Shown here: one piece after another, positions 12,324 to 25,000 of the stretch
Layout: every line of letters starts with the position of its first letter
Numbering within the stretch: position 1 is the stretch's first letter
NCBI GenBank assembly: GCA_948474755.1
Contig: CAOLHI010001442.1
Span: 62,001-126,000 of the forward strand
Direction: 5' to 3'
Source of the DNA: Ctenosaura bakeri
Lineage: Eukaryota > Chordata > Lepidosauria > Squamata > Iguanidae
Length of the DNA: 64,000 bases
Made by a program: the position numbers and the translations under genes
The notes under the pieces: model-generated
What the model was told of the DNA's origin: nothing
Databases searched by the model: none
Seen by the model: only the letters and a program-made list of their open reading frames with translations

Positions 12324-13259
12324 GGGAGGGAGGAGGCGCGCTCGGCGAAACGGGGCGCTGGCCCTGCGGGAGGAGTGCCGAGGGATGGAACAGCGCCCAC
12401 CCACTCCGAGAACGCGAGGGGCGGGAGGAGGAAGGAGAGGTAGAACAGCCGAGGGGAAACGGAGAGGAGCGGAAGAGCCGACTGAGCTAGAAAAGGAAGG
12501 AGGGCTGGAACGGGGTAGTGACGTCGACCGGTGGGCGGGGCGAAGCGAAGCTTGAGAGGGCTTAGTTTAGCCCAAGCGGGGAAGTCGGGCAGTGAGAGTC
12601 GGCGCTGCGAGGAGTGGCGGCTCCAGGGCTGACCAGGGAGGGAAGGCGTTCAGATGAACACCTTGCCTAGGAGGGGGAGAGAGGAACCCCAGAGAAACAG
12701 AAGTACGCCTTTGACTTCCTTGGCGGGCCACTCTGCTCGGAGCCGTGCGCGCTCTTTCCTGTGGGAGTGACATTCACTCAGCCCAGCGGACTGAAGTGTA
12801 TTTTGCTATGAACAGGACAAGAATTAAAATCAGAATTAGGTCAGGTTATTTTTTTTCCCCCACTCAGCGTCTGACTTTTGCAACGTCTTGCCTGATGAAG
12901 AGATCTTGGAAGCTTCCATCTTTTTTTTTTTTTTGCCTTTTTGACTGGCCTAACAAAGGAAATTATACTAGTAATAATATTATACTATATCCCAAGGACA
13001 AGTTGTGGCTCCGGGAAGAAAGGGAGTCCTTGGGCTTGGACTGGACAGACCCAGACGATAAAAAAAAAAAAACGGGCAGTTGAACTGGAAGAAGCACACA
13101 CACACACACAAAGAAAAACCAGAAAAATGTCTCAGCAAAGTCGCTTAAGGCCCACTTTTAGGTCACTGGCCATTTCCGCACTGGACGCTTATAGTGCTAT
13201 GATTCCGCTTTCAACATCCTATGGAATCCTGGGGGCCCCTCCCGAAGCTGCAAAACCCA

Positions 13260-13644
13260 GGCCATTTCCCCACTAGCCTGTTATAGCGCGATGATTCCAC
13301 TTTCAACCTCCTCTGGAATCCTGGGGTTTGCAGTTTCGGGAGGGGCCGGCCGGCCCCTCCCGAAACTGCAAACCCCAGGATTCCAAAGGAGGGCCATTTC
13401 CGCACTACAGTGTTAAACTGCTGCTATTCCACTTTCAATGCCTCGTGGAATTCTGGGGTTTGTAGTTTACTGAGACCAAAGAGCTCTTTGGCTGAGAATT
13501 TGAAGTGCCCTTCCCTAAACTACAAACCCCAGAATTCAATAGGAGGTTGATAGTGGAATAGCAGCACTTTAACACTGTAGTGCGGAAATGGCCGAGGTTG
13601 AAAGTGGAATCATCGCGCTATAACAGGCTAGTGCGGAAATGCAG
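13260..13644. mobile_element. palindromic MITE copy B, nested in A
   Basis: Left end GGCCATTTCCCCACTAGCC at 13260. The right arm ends ..GGCTAGTGCGGAAATGCAG at 13644, with the last bases altered from GGCC. The 3-bp duplication CCA is at 13257-13259 and 13645-13647. The centre is the perfect palindrome gaggggccggccggcccctc. The right arm is interrupted by copy C. Confidence 0.8.
13392..13593. mobile_element. palindromic MITE copy C, nested in B (intact, long-centre type)
   Basis: Ends GGCCATTTCCGCACTACAGTG and its reverse complement, CACTGTAGTGCGGAAATGGCC. The 3-bp duplication GAG is at 13389-13391 and 13594-13596. The centre contains accaaagagctctttggctg. It is the youngest insertion of the three because it interrupts B. 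Confidence 0.88.
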
Positions 13645-13739
13645 CCAGAGTTCCATAAGCTGTCGAAAGCGGAATCAGCGCTGTCACAGTCTTAACGTGG
13701 AAATGGCCACTTTTTAAGTAATAAAAGAGTGAATGAAGG

Positions 13740-14110
13740 GTAAACGGCAGCGAGGGTGAGGCGACGTGGCGCCATTCAAAAAGAAAGTAAGCGGCGCCCT
13801 CAGAGAGGGGCCTTGGCTGGGGAAATGGCGACGGGGAGGGCGCGGGCGGTCAGTTCTGCCGGGCGCAGGTCCCTGGTTCCAGTTCCGAGCGGGTGAGACG
13901 TGGGGCGATGCCAGGTTGGCGTCGGAAGAGGGCGCCCCACGGGCAGTGGTCTGAAACAGGAGCCTGAGGGGTTTGTGTCTTCGGAACAACGCAGCAACGG
14001 TTTCTGTGAGGGAAGGCGCCGCAGAAACTTCCCTTGGAGACCGTTGTCCCGTCCCGCACCTTCCCTCAGGAAAGCTCCGAAAACCACTCTCGGCTAAAGG
14101 CGTTTTTCAT
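13740..14110 (+). promoter_or_regulatory. isolated CpG-rich block upstream of MOB4
   Basis: CpG-dense sequence about 1.6 kb upstream of the MOB4 ATG, separated from the MOB4 island by the nested MITE. On the plus strand it has donor-like motifs (gcgggtgagacg near 13888). No conserved protein could be read. It could be the promoter of a divergent non-coding RNA or the rest of a split CpG island. Function is inferred only. Confidence 0.3.
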
Positions 14111-15105
14111 GGGCTGCGAAGGTTTCCTTTCTCAGGCTGCCTGTCGCCACAGTAATCCTAACTCCGTTTGTCCGTCTCACAGAGGAGACCCTGGGGCGTG
14201 AGGGGTGTGTCATCTGAGGGGGAAACCCACCAGTTATTTGGGGGCACAGAATGGCCATCTTGTGTTACCATTCCTCTATGTTTAATTTTCGAAAATGGCT
14301 TGGTCGAGCGGCAAGGACTTTTTTTTAATCTTGAAAGGGAGAGCTTTTTGGTTATGACAAATACATGTGGTTTTTAAAAGCTGGATTTGGGATGTGGGTG
14401 CGTTTAAACTCGATGCCCTTGTACATCTGGACAATTTAGCTGCGTTTCATTGTTTCACACAAATAAGGATCTGGGAGTAAAAAAAAAATAACTGTAGCAC
14501 AGGTCCCTTTAGCTCCGGTATGTGTAGACTTCTCATTTTAGAAAGAACTTCTGTGTTCTTAAAGATGCCATTGCTATATATTTTGTCCCTGACTACCTCA
14601 CAACTATTCAATAAATGTTTTGTGCTTTCTGGCATCCACTGAGACCTTGAAATCAATCAAAACACTGAGCTTTGGCCCCCTAAACAGCGGTGCTCTGCTG
14701 AAGCCTTTTATCTCCATCTGTTTGCATCTCTCCTACTTCTCAGACCAGGCTCAGCACAACAAGCAGAATTAATTATCCTTGAGAAAGGCTTCCTGTAGAA
14801 GAAAGAAAACTCTTGTCACTTGTAAGAGACACAGCCTAGAGTTAACAGCCCTGTAGATTTCCCTCATCAGTGGTTGGCAAGGTTGCCATTTACTTGGCTT
14901 TCATCCATTGGCATTAAATCTTTTCAAAAGATAAAAGTGACATACTGAGAGTTTTCTTTTTGTTTTGTTTTTTTGCATTTGAGTTGCTCTCCTTTCAGGC
15001 ATGCTTGTGTTTGAAAAATGCAATGAAATGAAGCGTAGCAACAACAGAATTCTGAAGACTCAAGCAAAGAGACACATGAGCGGATTCCTAAGTAATTGTT
15101 ATGTA

Positions 15106-15141
15106 TGGTGTGTGTGCGTGTATGCACACCCACACACCATG
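15106..15141. repeat. GT/AC-rich inverted repeat (hairpin)
   Basis: atggtgtgtgtgcgtgtatg is followed directly by its imperfect reverse complement, cacacccacacaccat. It is a small dinucleotide-derived palindrome. Confidence 0.6.
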
Positions 15142-16189
15142 ACCTTGAAAATATAATGGTATCTATGCATACATAGATATATACTTTAACCCCATGACCT
15201 TGAAAATATTTTGGTTATCTATAATTTTCCATTAATTTTAAATAATTGTTACAACTATAACTGCCACTGAAAATATGTTAAAGTGTTTCTATTTGTTATT
15301 CCATATGAATGATTACATCTGCAAAATAATAATCTGATATGCTGAACAGTTATATTTAAATTCTATGTTCTTGAACTTACTGGAAACAAAATAGTTAAGA
15401 ACCCAATTGCTACGTTTGGAGTTGTCTGTGCTGCATCTCACTGCAGATCAGACCTCTATATGGTTTTGATTGTACTTGTTCTGTTTTTGTTCTCTGATTT
15501 AATAAAACCACCTGAAGGTTTAATCAGACTTTCTTCGCCGTTATTCATTACTAGAGGCACAAAGCATTTGGATTGTCTTTCCCCCTGCTGTTTATCCTTT
15601 ATAAAGCTATCATTATAATGTTAAGTATCAGAAATGATTGGTTAAGATTTCCATCATACTGAGGCATTGTTAGAGTACAAATTTGCTTAGTTATTTGATA
15701 GTAGGTACTGAAAAAAATCAAGAAAAATCTAATTTAAAGCCACATAGAGAGATAGACTCATCTCCATCCCAGGCAGACTAGACAAGTGCCAAGAGGAACA
15801 GAATGCACAGAAGAACAGATTTGTTTGGTCACTTCATAGAAACTGCAATGTCAAGGGGAAAGTGAAATAGAAGTGTTCTATTTTTTTCCCCCTGTTATAG
15901 TTGCCCTTTGAAGTGGGCAGTATAAACTATGGACACCAAATTTTCAGTGTCAAAACAAAACAAAAATGCCAGAAGCTTGTGACTAAATAACATTTAAACT
16001 TGGTGTGCTGGACGGGGTTAGACTCTCCTGAAATCTCAGGTTTGCAGCTTGGTTGTATTCCTAGTCTCGCATCTGAGCTGGATGCCAGGTGTCAACTATG
16101 AGTGTATTTGCACAGTTAAAACAGTTAAAATGTACCAGCTGTGCCTGTTCATTGAGAAGTCAGGTCTCACTATGACGACACATTTCTTG

Positions 16190-16862
16190 ATCGCATCCCA
16201 TTTGAACTAGCATAGCACGTTCTACATGGGCTGCCTTTATAATTTTTTTGTAAATGTCAGTGGGTCCAAAATGTTGTGGCCAGGCTGGCTGTTCACTGGA
16301 GCTGGTTACAGAGATCAGGTGATATTCCCACCTCACCAACTGAAATAGTTTCACTGGTTTGTTTCCAGGCAGAATTCAAAGTGCTGGTCATGACCAACAA
16401 AACCCTCACAACTTAGGTCCAAAATATGTGAAAGACCATATCTCCAGTCAGGGTTTTAAGATCTACAGGGGAGGGCTTTCTCTCAGTCCTACCACCTTCA
16501 GGCACATTTGGTAAGGACTCAGGAGAGAGCTTTCTCTTTGGTCTCCCAGGCTGTGGAACTCCCTTTCACGGGAGGTCCAGTTTGCTCCTTCCCTCTTCTC
16601 TTTCCACAGGCAAGTATTTTTATTCAAGCGGATTTTTGAATGTTAATTATGGAGCAGTGTGTGTGTAAAGTAGTGTGCTATATTTTTAATCTTTTATTGG
16701 AAGTTATGTTTAAAATAAGTTGTAAATGTTTTTAACTGTTTTTAATCATGATTGTTATTTTTTAACTTTTGTAAACAAGTGTTTTAGCTTAATCTTCTTA
16801 AAATTATTTTAAGCCACTTTGGATCCCATCTAAATTCATAAATTCAATAAATAATAAATACC
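16190..16862 (+). mobile_element. CR1/L2-type LINE 3' fragment
   Basis: The plus strand encodes degraded reverse-transcriptase C-terminal pieces (QNVVARL.. near 16270, FQAEFKVLV near 16365, the 'AFSLVSQAVELPFTGG'-like region near 16540). An AT-rich 3' UTR follows, with the closing phrase aagccactttggatcccatc and an aataaataataaata tail. It is decayed and 5'-truncated, in the MOB4-HSPE1 intergenic region. Confidence 0.7.
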
Positions 16863-18872
16863 TGAGGAGGGAAAAAATTCAGGGCAGACTAGAGGGGGCC
16901 AGGAACTTGTCCAATTCTTTCTCTTCTTAAAAAAAATGTCACATTGTGAGAGGGGGGAAACATGAACATGTTACATCCTCTTGTTATTATGACATGGAGA
17001 TTGGCTAATCAACATTCCCACAAGTGCCATATAGTACCCTAAGCTATCACTCTGAGTCCCAGTGCATACCTATTATGCTTTCATTTTATCTGGTGAGACT
17101 GGAACAGATTTTCCTCTCTCTTTGTCAGAGGAGCAGGCCCTCTGCTTTATTTTACATTACTGCTTTTAAAGGAAGGAAGGAAGAAAATCTTGTTGATTGG
17201 GATCTGTGATTAAAGAGAGTTATGGTTAGCATGTCCTTCCTGTAGCTGGCCTGTTGACTGGAACTGTGATAAGCCACAGTTGCAAACAAACAAGACTGTC
17301 CTTGTTCCTAGTGATATAGCCTTGCAGTGAAAGAGTGATTTAACATTCTCAGCTGTTTTCCCACATCCTGTGTAGCCTTTGCTTGATGTCTTCCTCCTCT
17401 TTGGAGAAAATAAAGTCTTGAATTTTGAGGATACAACCAGGTCTGGCCCAAGACATTTTGCTACCTGAAGCAAGGGACAAGGTAGTATAGCTCACAACAG
17501 ACATCTAGGTTGGATTGTCTGATGGAACTTACTTTCATAGTGGTGAAAGGACAGTCGGCTTCATCCAACATAAGAACAGCATTCTAGCTTAGGGGGACTA
17601 TTTCTCACACGATTCAAGAGAATCCATCTCATCTACACAGGCTTTTTGGGTGCACAGACAACTGTGAAGGAGGGGCAGTAAAAATATCTTTCCATTAATT
17701 TCACTTCTTTTTTGTTAGGAGCCAAGCCACAAGGCAGGAGAAAGCAGCCTGTTTCCGTAGGCACTTGGGCAAGGGATAGTTGAAGACAGGAACTGATGCA
17801 GCAAATAGCAGCAGAATGCTTGTATTGTACATACAGTATTTGGTTTGTGTCTTCCATGTTGGTAAGTAGTGAATTTACTCTAGGTTTTAGTCTAAACTTT
17901 AAAAGGAGTTTATCCAAGGTGCTGAATACTTATCCCTAAAATAAATTTAGTGTCTTGGATACCGCCATTAAAGTTTAGATTAAGACCTGAAGCATGTGAA
18001 CAAGGAACCATCACTGGTAAGCATGATTAAATATGTATTTTGTTCATGATGCATAAAAATATTTAGGATCAGAACAGCAAGCTGAAATTCAGGTATATTT
18101 TTTGTTTGAAGTCTGCTATATGACAGAGCTTATCCACAGCCCCAGAAACTACTTAGCCCTTTGCCTCCCTCCATGTACTTCTAATGAAAGACTCAATCTT
18201 CCCACTTGTGGCTGAGCACCTATAGAGAGAAAGATCCTGGTAGGCCTGAATGATCCTTTGCTCCCATGCTGTACGTGTTAGAAGACACATACAGAAGTGC
18301 TATGCAGGGTCCTTATAGAAAATACAAGGTTTGTGCACACCTCCTGTATTTCCATCAAGTTATCCCACAGGGCTCATAAGGAAGAGCTGGATCAGAGCAA
18401 AGGACCAATTAGTCAAACAGTTCATTCCCCTAGTGGCCAATTAATTGCCTATAAGAAGCCCACCAACAGGACTAGAGTGTACACCTTTACCCTCCATTCC
18501 ATGTTCCCTTGTGACTGATATTGCAAAGGCATAGTGCCTCTGATCCCAGAGGTAATACATAGCCATCTGAATAGCAACTATAGATGATCCTATCCCCTCT
18601 GAATTTGTCCCATCCCATTTTAAAGCCATCTAATTAGAAGGCTATCACTACATCTTGCTTGGTCTAGCAGTTTGTATTCTGGTAGTAGAGTAACTGAATG
18701 TGGAAGCAAGAGATGAGGCTAAATGGAAGACTGATAGACCCACTCTTCATTACAGCCTGTTGTGGCAGTTTGCTTGTATTCATGCATGTGGGAAATGGGA
18801 AAAGGAGAACCAAGGGTCTATCTACGCAAGTCTACCATGTTGTTATGCAAAGACGGATCAGCCTGTATATAC

Positions 18873-19252
18873 AGTCATTCCTCCACGTTCACTAGGGTTA
18901 GGGGCACAGGACTTCCGTGAATGTGGAAAAACCGTGACTAGGCCCTCCCAAACCATATTTAACACACACAAAAATATGATCACCATATTCAACCCACCAT
19001 GGATTCCTTTCAGGCATGAAGGTTCCTTCATATGGCAGAAGTGGCTGGCTGGTAGGGCTTACTGTCACCTCCACTGCTGCCCCACACCATCTTTAATAGG
19101 GACTTTCTAGCCTCGTTTGCAGTTTGTAGTCTTACAAGGCTCGCAGTCCCTATTAAAAATGACACAGGGAGGCAGCAGAGGTGACAACGAACAATCTGTG
19201 AATAATCAAATCTGCAAAAGTGAAACCCACAAATGTGGAGGGCTATTTACTG
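18873..19252. mobile_element. Tigger/pogo-like MITE
   Basis: Left terminus CAGTCATTCCTCCACGTT after TA. The right terminus, read as its reverse complement, is CAGTAAATAGCCCTCCACAT. Same family signature as 8330-8808. The right TA has changed to TT. Confidence 0.65.
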
Positions 19253-19579
19253 TTGCACTGGGAACAACTGTCTCAGGAAACTGCTGATAGAATGAACTTG
19301 AAGCATTTTAGCCATCTACCACTATAGAAATTGTAAGATAGTTACTTAGAATATAATGTACAAAACAAAAGCACTCTGTACAACTCAGTGGGAGCTATGG
19401 ATAGAAATTTATGGATAGCATTTAATTTTTCTGTGCTTATGTTGGTCCTTGTAAGACCTGAAAGTTGAGTATTTTTAATGCATAAGCAGTCTGATTTAAC
19501 TTCAGTACAATTATGGTACTTTTTTACAGAAATTTTCTTTGGTTCTAAGAATAAGAAATAGGAAATCCTCACTGAATAG

Positions 19580-19682
19580 GGCCATTTTTGCACTAGGCTG
19601 GCCCCTCCCTAGATGGAAACCTCAGGATTCCATAAGATGTTGAAAGTGGAATAATTGCGCTATGTCTAGTGCAGAAATGGCC
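19580..19682. mobile_element. palindromic MITE, short copy
   Basis: GGCCATTTTTGCACTAGGC at the left, CTAGTGCAGAAATGGCC at the right, and 3-bp target duplication TAG at 19577-19579 and 19683-19685. The left arm is largely deleted and the right arm retained (ttgaaagtggaataattgcg). Confidence 0.8.
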
Positions 19683-21627
19683 TAGGAAACTCCTCTACTA
19701 GTTCCACTGGTTTCAGTGATACTTTAAATTCTTGTATCTTTGATTAATGTATTATTTAGAGGATTGTATATTCAAAATAAATATAGTTAACAGAAGAAAA
19801 TAGTTTAATATTTGCTTTCGGTGGCTTGCTTTTCAAAGAACACCAGTGTTTAAAAATCCTTTGGGCCCTAGCCATTGTGTTTTTGTTTATTGTGTGTGTT
19901 CTTAATTAACAAGGTGGCTGGTAGACATGTTTAATAAGACCAATTTTCCTTAAGCTCTGTAATTAAATTTAAACCTTCTTTCCAGTCTTTGGCCGTCCTG
20001 TTCCCTCAGAGAAGCTGCCTGTTGCTAGTGCTATATGATGGTATGGTGCAATGTAGTCTGAGCTGAGCTTGTGCATATTTATGCTGAAGCCTGAACTTGT
20101 TTTCTTCCAGATAACTCCAGCCAACATTGTGCAATGCAGCAAAGTGGCAATAAAATCATACAATTCACTGTACGCTTTTGATGCTTTCACTGATTTACCT
20201 TTCGAGATGAGAAAAAAATCTTGTAACAGGAGAAATGACTATCTCAGGTGAGACATTGCATTCCAGCACTGATAAAAGATAGCATGTATTTAAATTGGAT
20301 TTTACAAAACAGCTGTGCACATCAGGGAAAGCAATCTGTACGTTATTATTTAAACAAAGATGACAAATAGTACTCAAAAAAGTCACTAGAAGCACACACA
20401 AAAAATCCTATTATACATGAATCAATTCTTCCCTTAGCCTAAAAGTATCAGTGACAGTAAGTAATCAATCTGGATGCTTTCATACCAGTATATTTTCTAA
20501 AAAAATTTATATCCTACCTCAGTTACTCAAGTCGCCCTGAAGTATACCTTGCTTCCATTTAAACCACCCCTAATGCAGCTGCATAGACTGTGTCTAGCAT
20601 CCAGTATAAACATCTGATTGATTGTAAGAACAGTATAGATGTGTCTGTGGCAAGGCTTAACAAAGCCAAATCCACATGCATGATTTTGGACCCTCCCCTC
20701 CAGGAATACATCAATTTGCCAAATTGATTAATTTGTAAATACAAAATGAATTGCAAATACTGAACTTTATTTACACAGTGCTGTTTTGAAAACTTAGTAA
20801 GGGAAATCAGTAACAACTTTTGTTGTATGTGTTACTTGAAAACAGACATCTGCTTTCAGGACCATCGTTTTAAAATACTCATTTTTTAACAGATATATTT
20901 GTAAGCTAAGCTCAAACTACACTATGAATTGTCCTCTGAAAATATTAGGTTATTGTTACCCCAAAAGGCACATACTAGCTTTCAATGTCTGCAATTATTC
21001 AGATAATGATTTCTGTAGGTCGGGGGCTTTTTTACTTAGCACATACTGAAAATTAGCAGCAGTTTGCAATCATCTGATATTTGCTAGAATGGCTAGTTCA
21101 ACATCCTGACCAAAAAATACACATATATTCTGATCAACACTGGCTGGGTAATTAAGCAAAAATATGATTATGAAATTGACAGGTAAAAGTAAATAATGTG
21201 GTAATGGCCTTCTCTCTTCCCCCTCCCCAATTATGTTGTCATACCCAAAATAATTTTGCCTCCTAATGGATTTGCCTCTGTATATTTAATATTTTTAATA
21301 TAGACATTAAACGTAAAGCACTTTCAACAAAATATAGTAGCTTATATGAAAAATTTTTACAGCATAGGCCTTACGCACTTGCATGTTAATTTTTCTAGAA
21401 ACATATCATGGCTATCTTAAATTGAACATTAGCAGCTCCCATTCAAATGTTGAATGTGAAATCTAAAATAAAATACATCTTTCTCCACTAAGCCAGGATT
21501 ATTCTATGCATTAGATTTGCTTTTCTGATGAACACTGAAAGGTCCTTGTGTATTCTTTTATTGCCTTTGCTCTAAAAGTGGCCAAAATCAGGTCAAATCC
21601 AAAAAACTATCCAGCCCCAACATCATG

Positions 21628-21752
21628 TTGTTATTGTTTGCCTTCAAGTCTGTTTCCAACTGAGGGTGGGATTCCATAATCGAAAAGGGGAACTGAATCT
21701 TGGTCTCCAGGGTCCAATACTCAAACCACTACACCACACTGATTGTTGCCAA
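21628..21752 (-). mobile_element. tRNA-derived SINE fragment
   Basis: gtttgccttcaagtctgtttcc at the tail side and ggtctccagggtccaatactc towards the tRNA-like head, which is antisense on the plus strand. The middle is deleted. Confidence 0.6.
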
Positions 21753-22016
21753 TACGCTGCATCAAATAGTTTGACTTTAGTTTCAACAATGCTTGCAATG
21801 CATCAATGGGATCTCAAAAAGAGACTTCATTGTGCTTTAATTCTTCTATTTTTACCAGCAGCTATCACTACTTTATCCCTTCTTTGTTAAAACATTAACA
21901 TTTAACAGTTTGAGTGAACTATGTAAAAACAAAATATGATGAATAAGAGAAGAGTATTTTGACTATATTTTTATTTTGAAGACACAATGATACTCAATTA
22001 TTTGATAGATTTCGCA

Positions 22017-22022
22017 TTTATT
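22017..22022 (-). terminator. HSPE1 candidate poly(A) signal
   Basis: AATAAA on the minus strand about 67-100 nt after the HSPE1 stop. A second AATAAA lies at 21970-21975. The short 3' UTR is plausible for this gene. Confidence 0.55.
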
Positions 22023-22088
22023 AGAAAATAAGAAATTATTTACATGATGGGAAAAAAACATTTGAGCACTTCTTGTGGAATGACAACT

Positions 22089-25000
22089 TCATGATAATTC
22101 AGCAATTCTGAACGAACCTTCAGTCAACATATTTCCAAGAATATCACCATCTCTAAATATGTAGTAGTCCTGCAAATAAAGAACACAAATTGGTATCCAC
22201 TGAAGGCAAATATTTGATCCAAAAGTCAAGGCACTAAAAGTCTTTCATCATAGAGACTGATTTATGAGCATGCCATTGGATCAGTGCTCCACAAATAGTG
22301 GCCCAAGGATACTCCTTGTTCTCTATAAATGAGGGAGTGAAGGTAATAAATGAAGGTTAAATGTCTTCGGACAAATTTTAGATGAAGCATCTAGAGTATT
22401 TCAAATCAAATGGAAAGCAATCAATCTGATAGCTTATATAACAGTTGATGTACCTCCTAAATACAGGAACAGAATCTCACCAGGATTCCATCTTATCCAG
22501 GATATACTAAAGGGGAAAAAAATTATTCCCAACAGGCTACAGAAAATGAGTTTGTTATGCTGTCATTTTTAGTTCTAAAAGTTGTTGTTGTGTGCCTTCA
22601 ATTAGTTTCTGACTTGGCAACCCTAAGGTGAACCTATCACAGGGTTTTCTGGGGCCGAGTGTGTTTGTGATGTGCCCAAGGTCACCAGTGAGTTTCCATG
22701 GCTGAGTGGGGAACCCAACTCCAGTCTCCAGGGTCATAGTCTGATACTCAAAATATTACACCATACTAGTTCTCAAGTTCTAGAAGTAGGGCAGCATAAT
22801 GGCCTACCTGGGGCTAGTGTGGTGCTGCCATTTTGGTTTCACCTAACTTTGGCAACTTCAGTAATTACAAGAACAGTAATACAATAAATCATTACATTTT
22901 AAGGATTCGAAAGATTTTAGAAATAATCTGTCTTACAGACCCAACAGAATTCTTCTGTACTAGAGCTGTATACATATACAAGATTGTGAAATCTAATGAA
23001 AGTCTATACACATTCACACATTTCAAACCTCCCCCGCTGTTATAAGGCTGGTAATTTTAAGTTTGTGGATATCTGTTCCCACGCCAGGACATACAGATGC
23101 TGTGTTTGTTCTTGTTTTCACTACACTAATTAAGCACTTGTATTTTTATTTCAATTCTGGCACATTAAGCTGCAACAGGAAACCACTACAATGGCTACTA
23201 GTGGATTTTGCTTGTTCCCTGTGCCTGTTCCTTCTCCAGGACATGGATGACAAACATCTCTTATTAACTTTTGGTAATCAGGCCTAAAAAGTCAGATATT
23301 CACATTTTTCCTAACTAAGGAAAACCAGTGGCCTTAATAATTTACACAAGATAAGGAGAAAAAAATCAGTGGGTATAAACGCAACTTAACAACTATTCAG
23401 ATGGGAATGAGTAGTACAGGAAATACAAAAACTAAGTTGGCACACTGAGAAGGTATAGTGGGCCCTCCTTACCTGTGGCCTCTGCATGCACATTTTCTAA
23501 ATCACGTGAAGTGTTGCCTCCTCATACCTAAAATGGCAGCCACATGTGCACAGATGTACTGAAACACTGGCACACACATCCCCACCACTGAATGTAATGT
23601 GACACAAGCATTTGTGAATTTTGTTATTCGTGGAGGTTCCTGGAACAGAACCCCCACATATATGTGCAGATAAGGAAATCCATATTCAGTAAAAGTTTGC
23701 ATTTTTAGTGTGAAAACACTACAAGCGGTGGCATAAAAGTAACAGGCATTATTTGCAAACTAACCTTATCATCCAGTACAACTTTTGTCCCACCATACTC
23801 AGGTAGTAAGACCTTCTCACCAACTTTTACACTAATTGGGCGTGTTTCACCATCCTGAAGTGGAAAATCAATAGTTAGTGTAAGATTTCTACTGCACTGC
23901 CATAAGAACTGTTTTACAATCAGAGCATGATTTCAATGCAAAATAGCATAACCAGAAAAAATAAAATAGTTTTAGAAGATCGAAATTGTTATTTTGAGTG
24001 AAAGAGATACACATACAAGCAATTAACAAATCAAATCAATAAATCTTATCCTATTATCAAACAACAGCAGTCTAAAAATGTAGACCTTGTGTTTTAGTTC
24101 ATGGATAAGGAAAGTGCAGGCTTGCTCCCTTTTCTTGATCATTATTCCTGGAGTGATAATTTGTCTCTAAACATCCCTGTGACACCACACCTCCAGAATG
24201 GCCACATAGTTGCTAAAAAAATCTAGAAAATCAAAGCAAGAGGCAGAAAAGGAAGCTGGGGCTGCAGGGACAAAAGCTATACTCATTGCAGATGCCTGCC
24301 CCATTCTAAGTAAACATTTTTGCATCCAGTTATTTTGTCCCCTCCTTATACAGTGTGAAAAATAATTAAAAAGGCAACATCCAACAGCTTGGTTTCATCC
24401 TCTGCAATGCTGAACTGGCAGCTAATGAGATAGGATGTGGGAACTAGAAGCCATCCACAGAGCAAAGGAATGATGAGCATCTTCCACTGATCATACTATT
24501 GCCAGTAGGATGGTTATGCAATTCTACCAGAGGCAATGGAGAAGGACAATACTAGAACACTTGTCTCACATGACATGCAAGGGGCATGTGCAACATGCTG
24601 AACTGTAGCTACTTCAAACAGCAGGCAAATGCAGCAAGAGAAGCAAATTTAATCTGAGAAACTTACTCAAATTGCTTACTAGCATTTATTTCCTGTGGGG
24701 GCATGGTAGTCTGTTGCAGCAAAAACAACAATCTTCTGGCCCCCTTTGAAGACTAACATTTTATTTGGCTTAAGATTTTGTGGTTCAGAGTTCATCAAGG
24801 TTTACCTCAAATAAAACTTGTTCCTATTTAGGGTGTCCTTAAAGCCCTTCTGTTATTATTAGCATAACATTCATTTATGCCATAAAAATTAACTTCCAGA
24901 GTATGCAACCCTCTCATGCTAAGATGTATTTTAATTTTAGAGGTGTTTTTTTTTCCAGTCTGCCTTTAAGGGTGGAAGCCTCGCAAGGTAACTATATGCA

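Larger units (their letters stand above)
11640..12620 (-). promoter_or_regulatory. MOB4 CpG-island promoter and 5' UTR
   Basis: GC-rich, CpG-dense block around MOB4 exon 1 (ATG at 12128). On the plus strand it contains a CGG run (12160-12177), a GAC run (12223-12240), a TTACGTCA CRE-like site (12316-12323) and a TGACGTCG near 12517. No TATA box was seen, as expected for a housekeeping promoter. The transcription start cannot be fixed from sequence. Long ORFs here (up to 242 codons) are by-products of GC richness. Confidence 0.75.
13168..13708. mobile_element. palindromic MITE copy A (outermost of three nested elements)
   Basis: Left end GGCCATTTCCGCACT at 13168, right end ..GTGGAAATGGCC finishing at 13708, with the 3-bp target duplication ACT at 13165-13167 and 13709-13711. 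The two half-arms (13168-13259 and 13648-13708) are separated by element B, which itself contains element C. The arms are partly complementary, including ttccgctttcaacatcc against gctgtcgaaagcggaat. Confidence 0.85.
12621..21965. other. intergenic region between the MOB4 promoter and the HSPE1 3' end
   Basis: No exon was recognised in about 9.3 kb. It holds the nested palindromic MITE (13168-13708), a CpG-rich block (13740-14110), a CR1/L2 fragment (16190-16860), a Tigger-like MITE (18873-19252), a palindromic MITE (19580-19682), a SINE fragment (21628-21752) and otherwise AT-rich unique sequence. ORFs here are under 140 codons and show no family motif I recognise. Confidence 0.6.
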
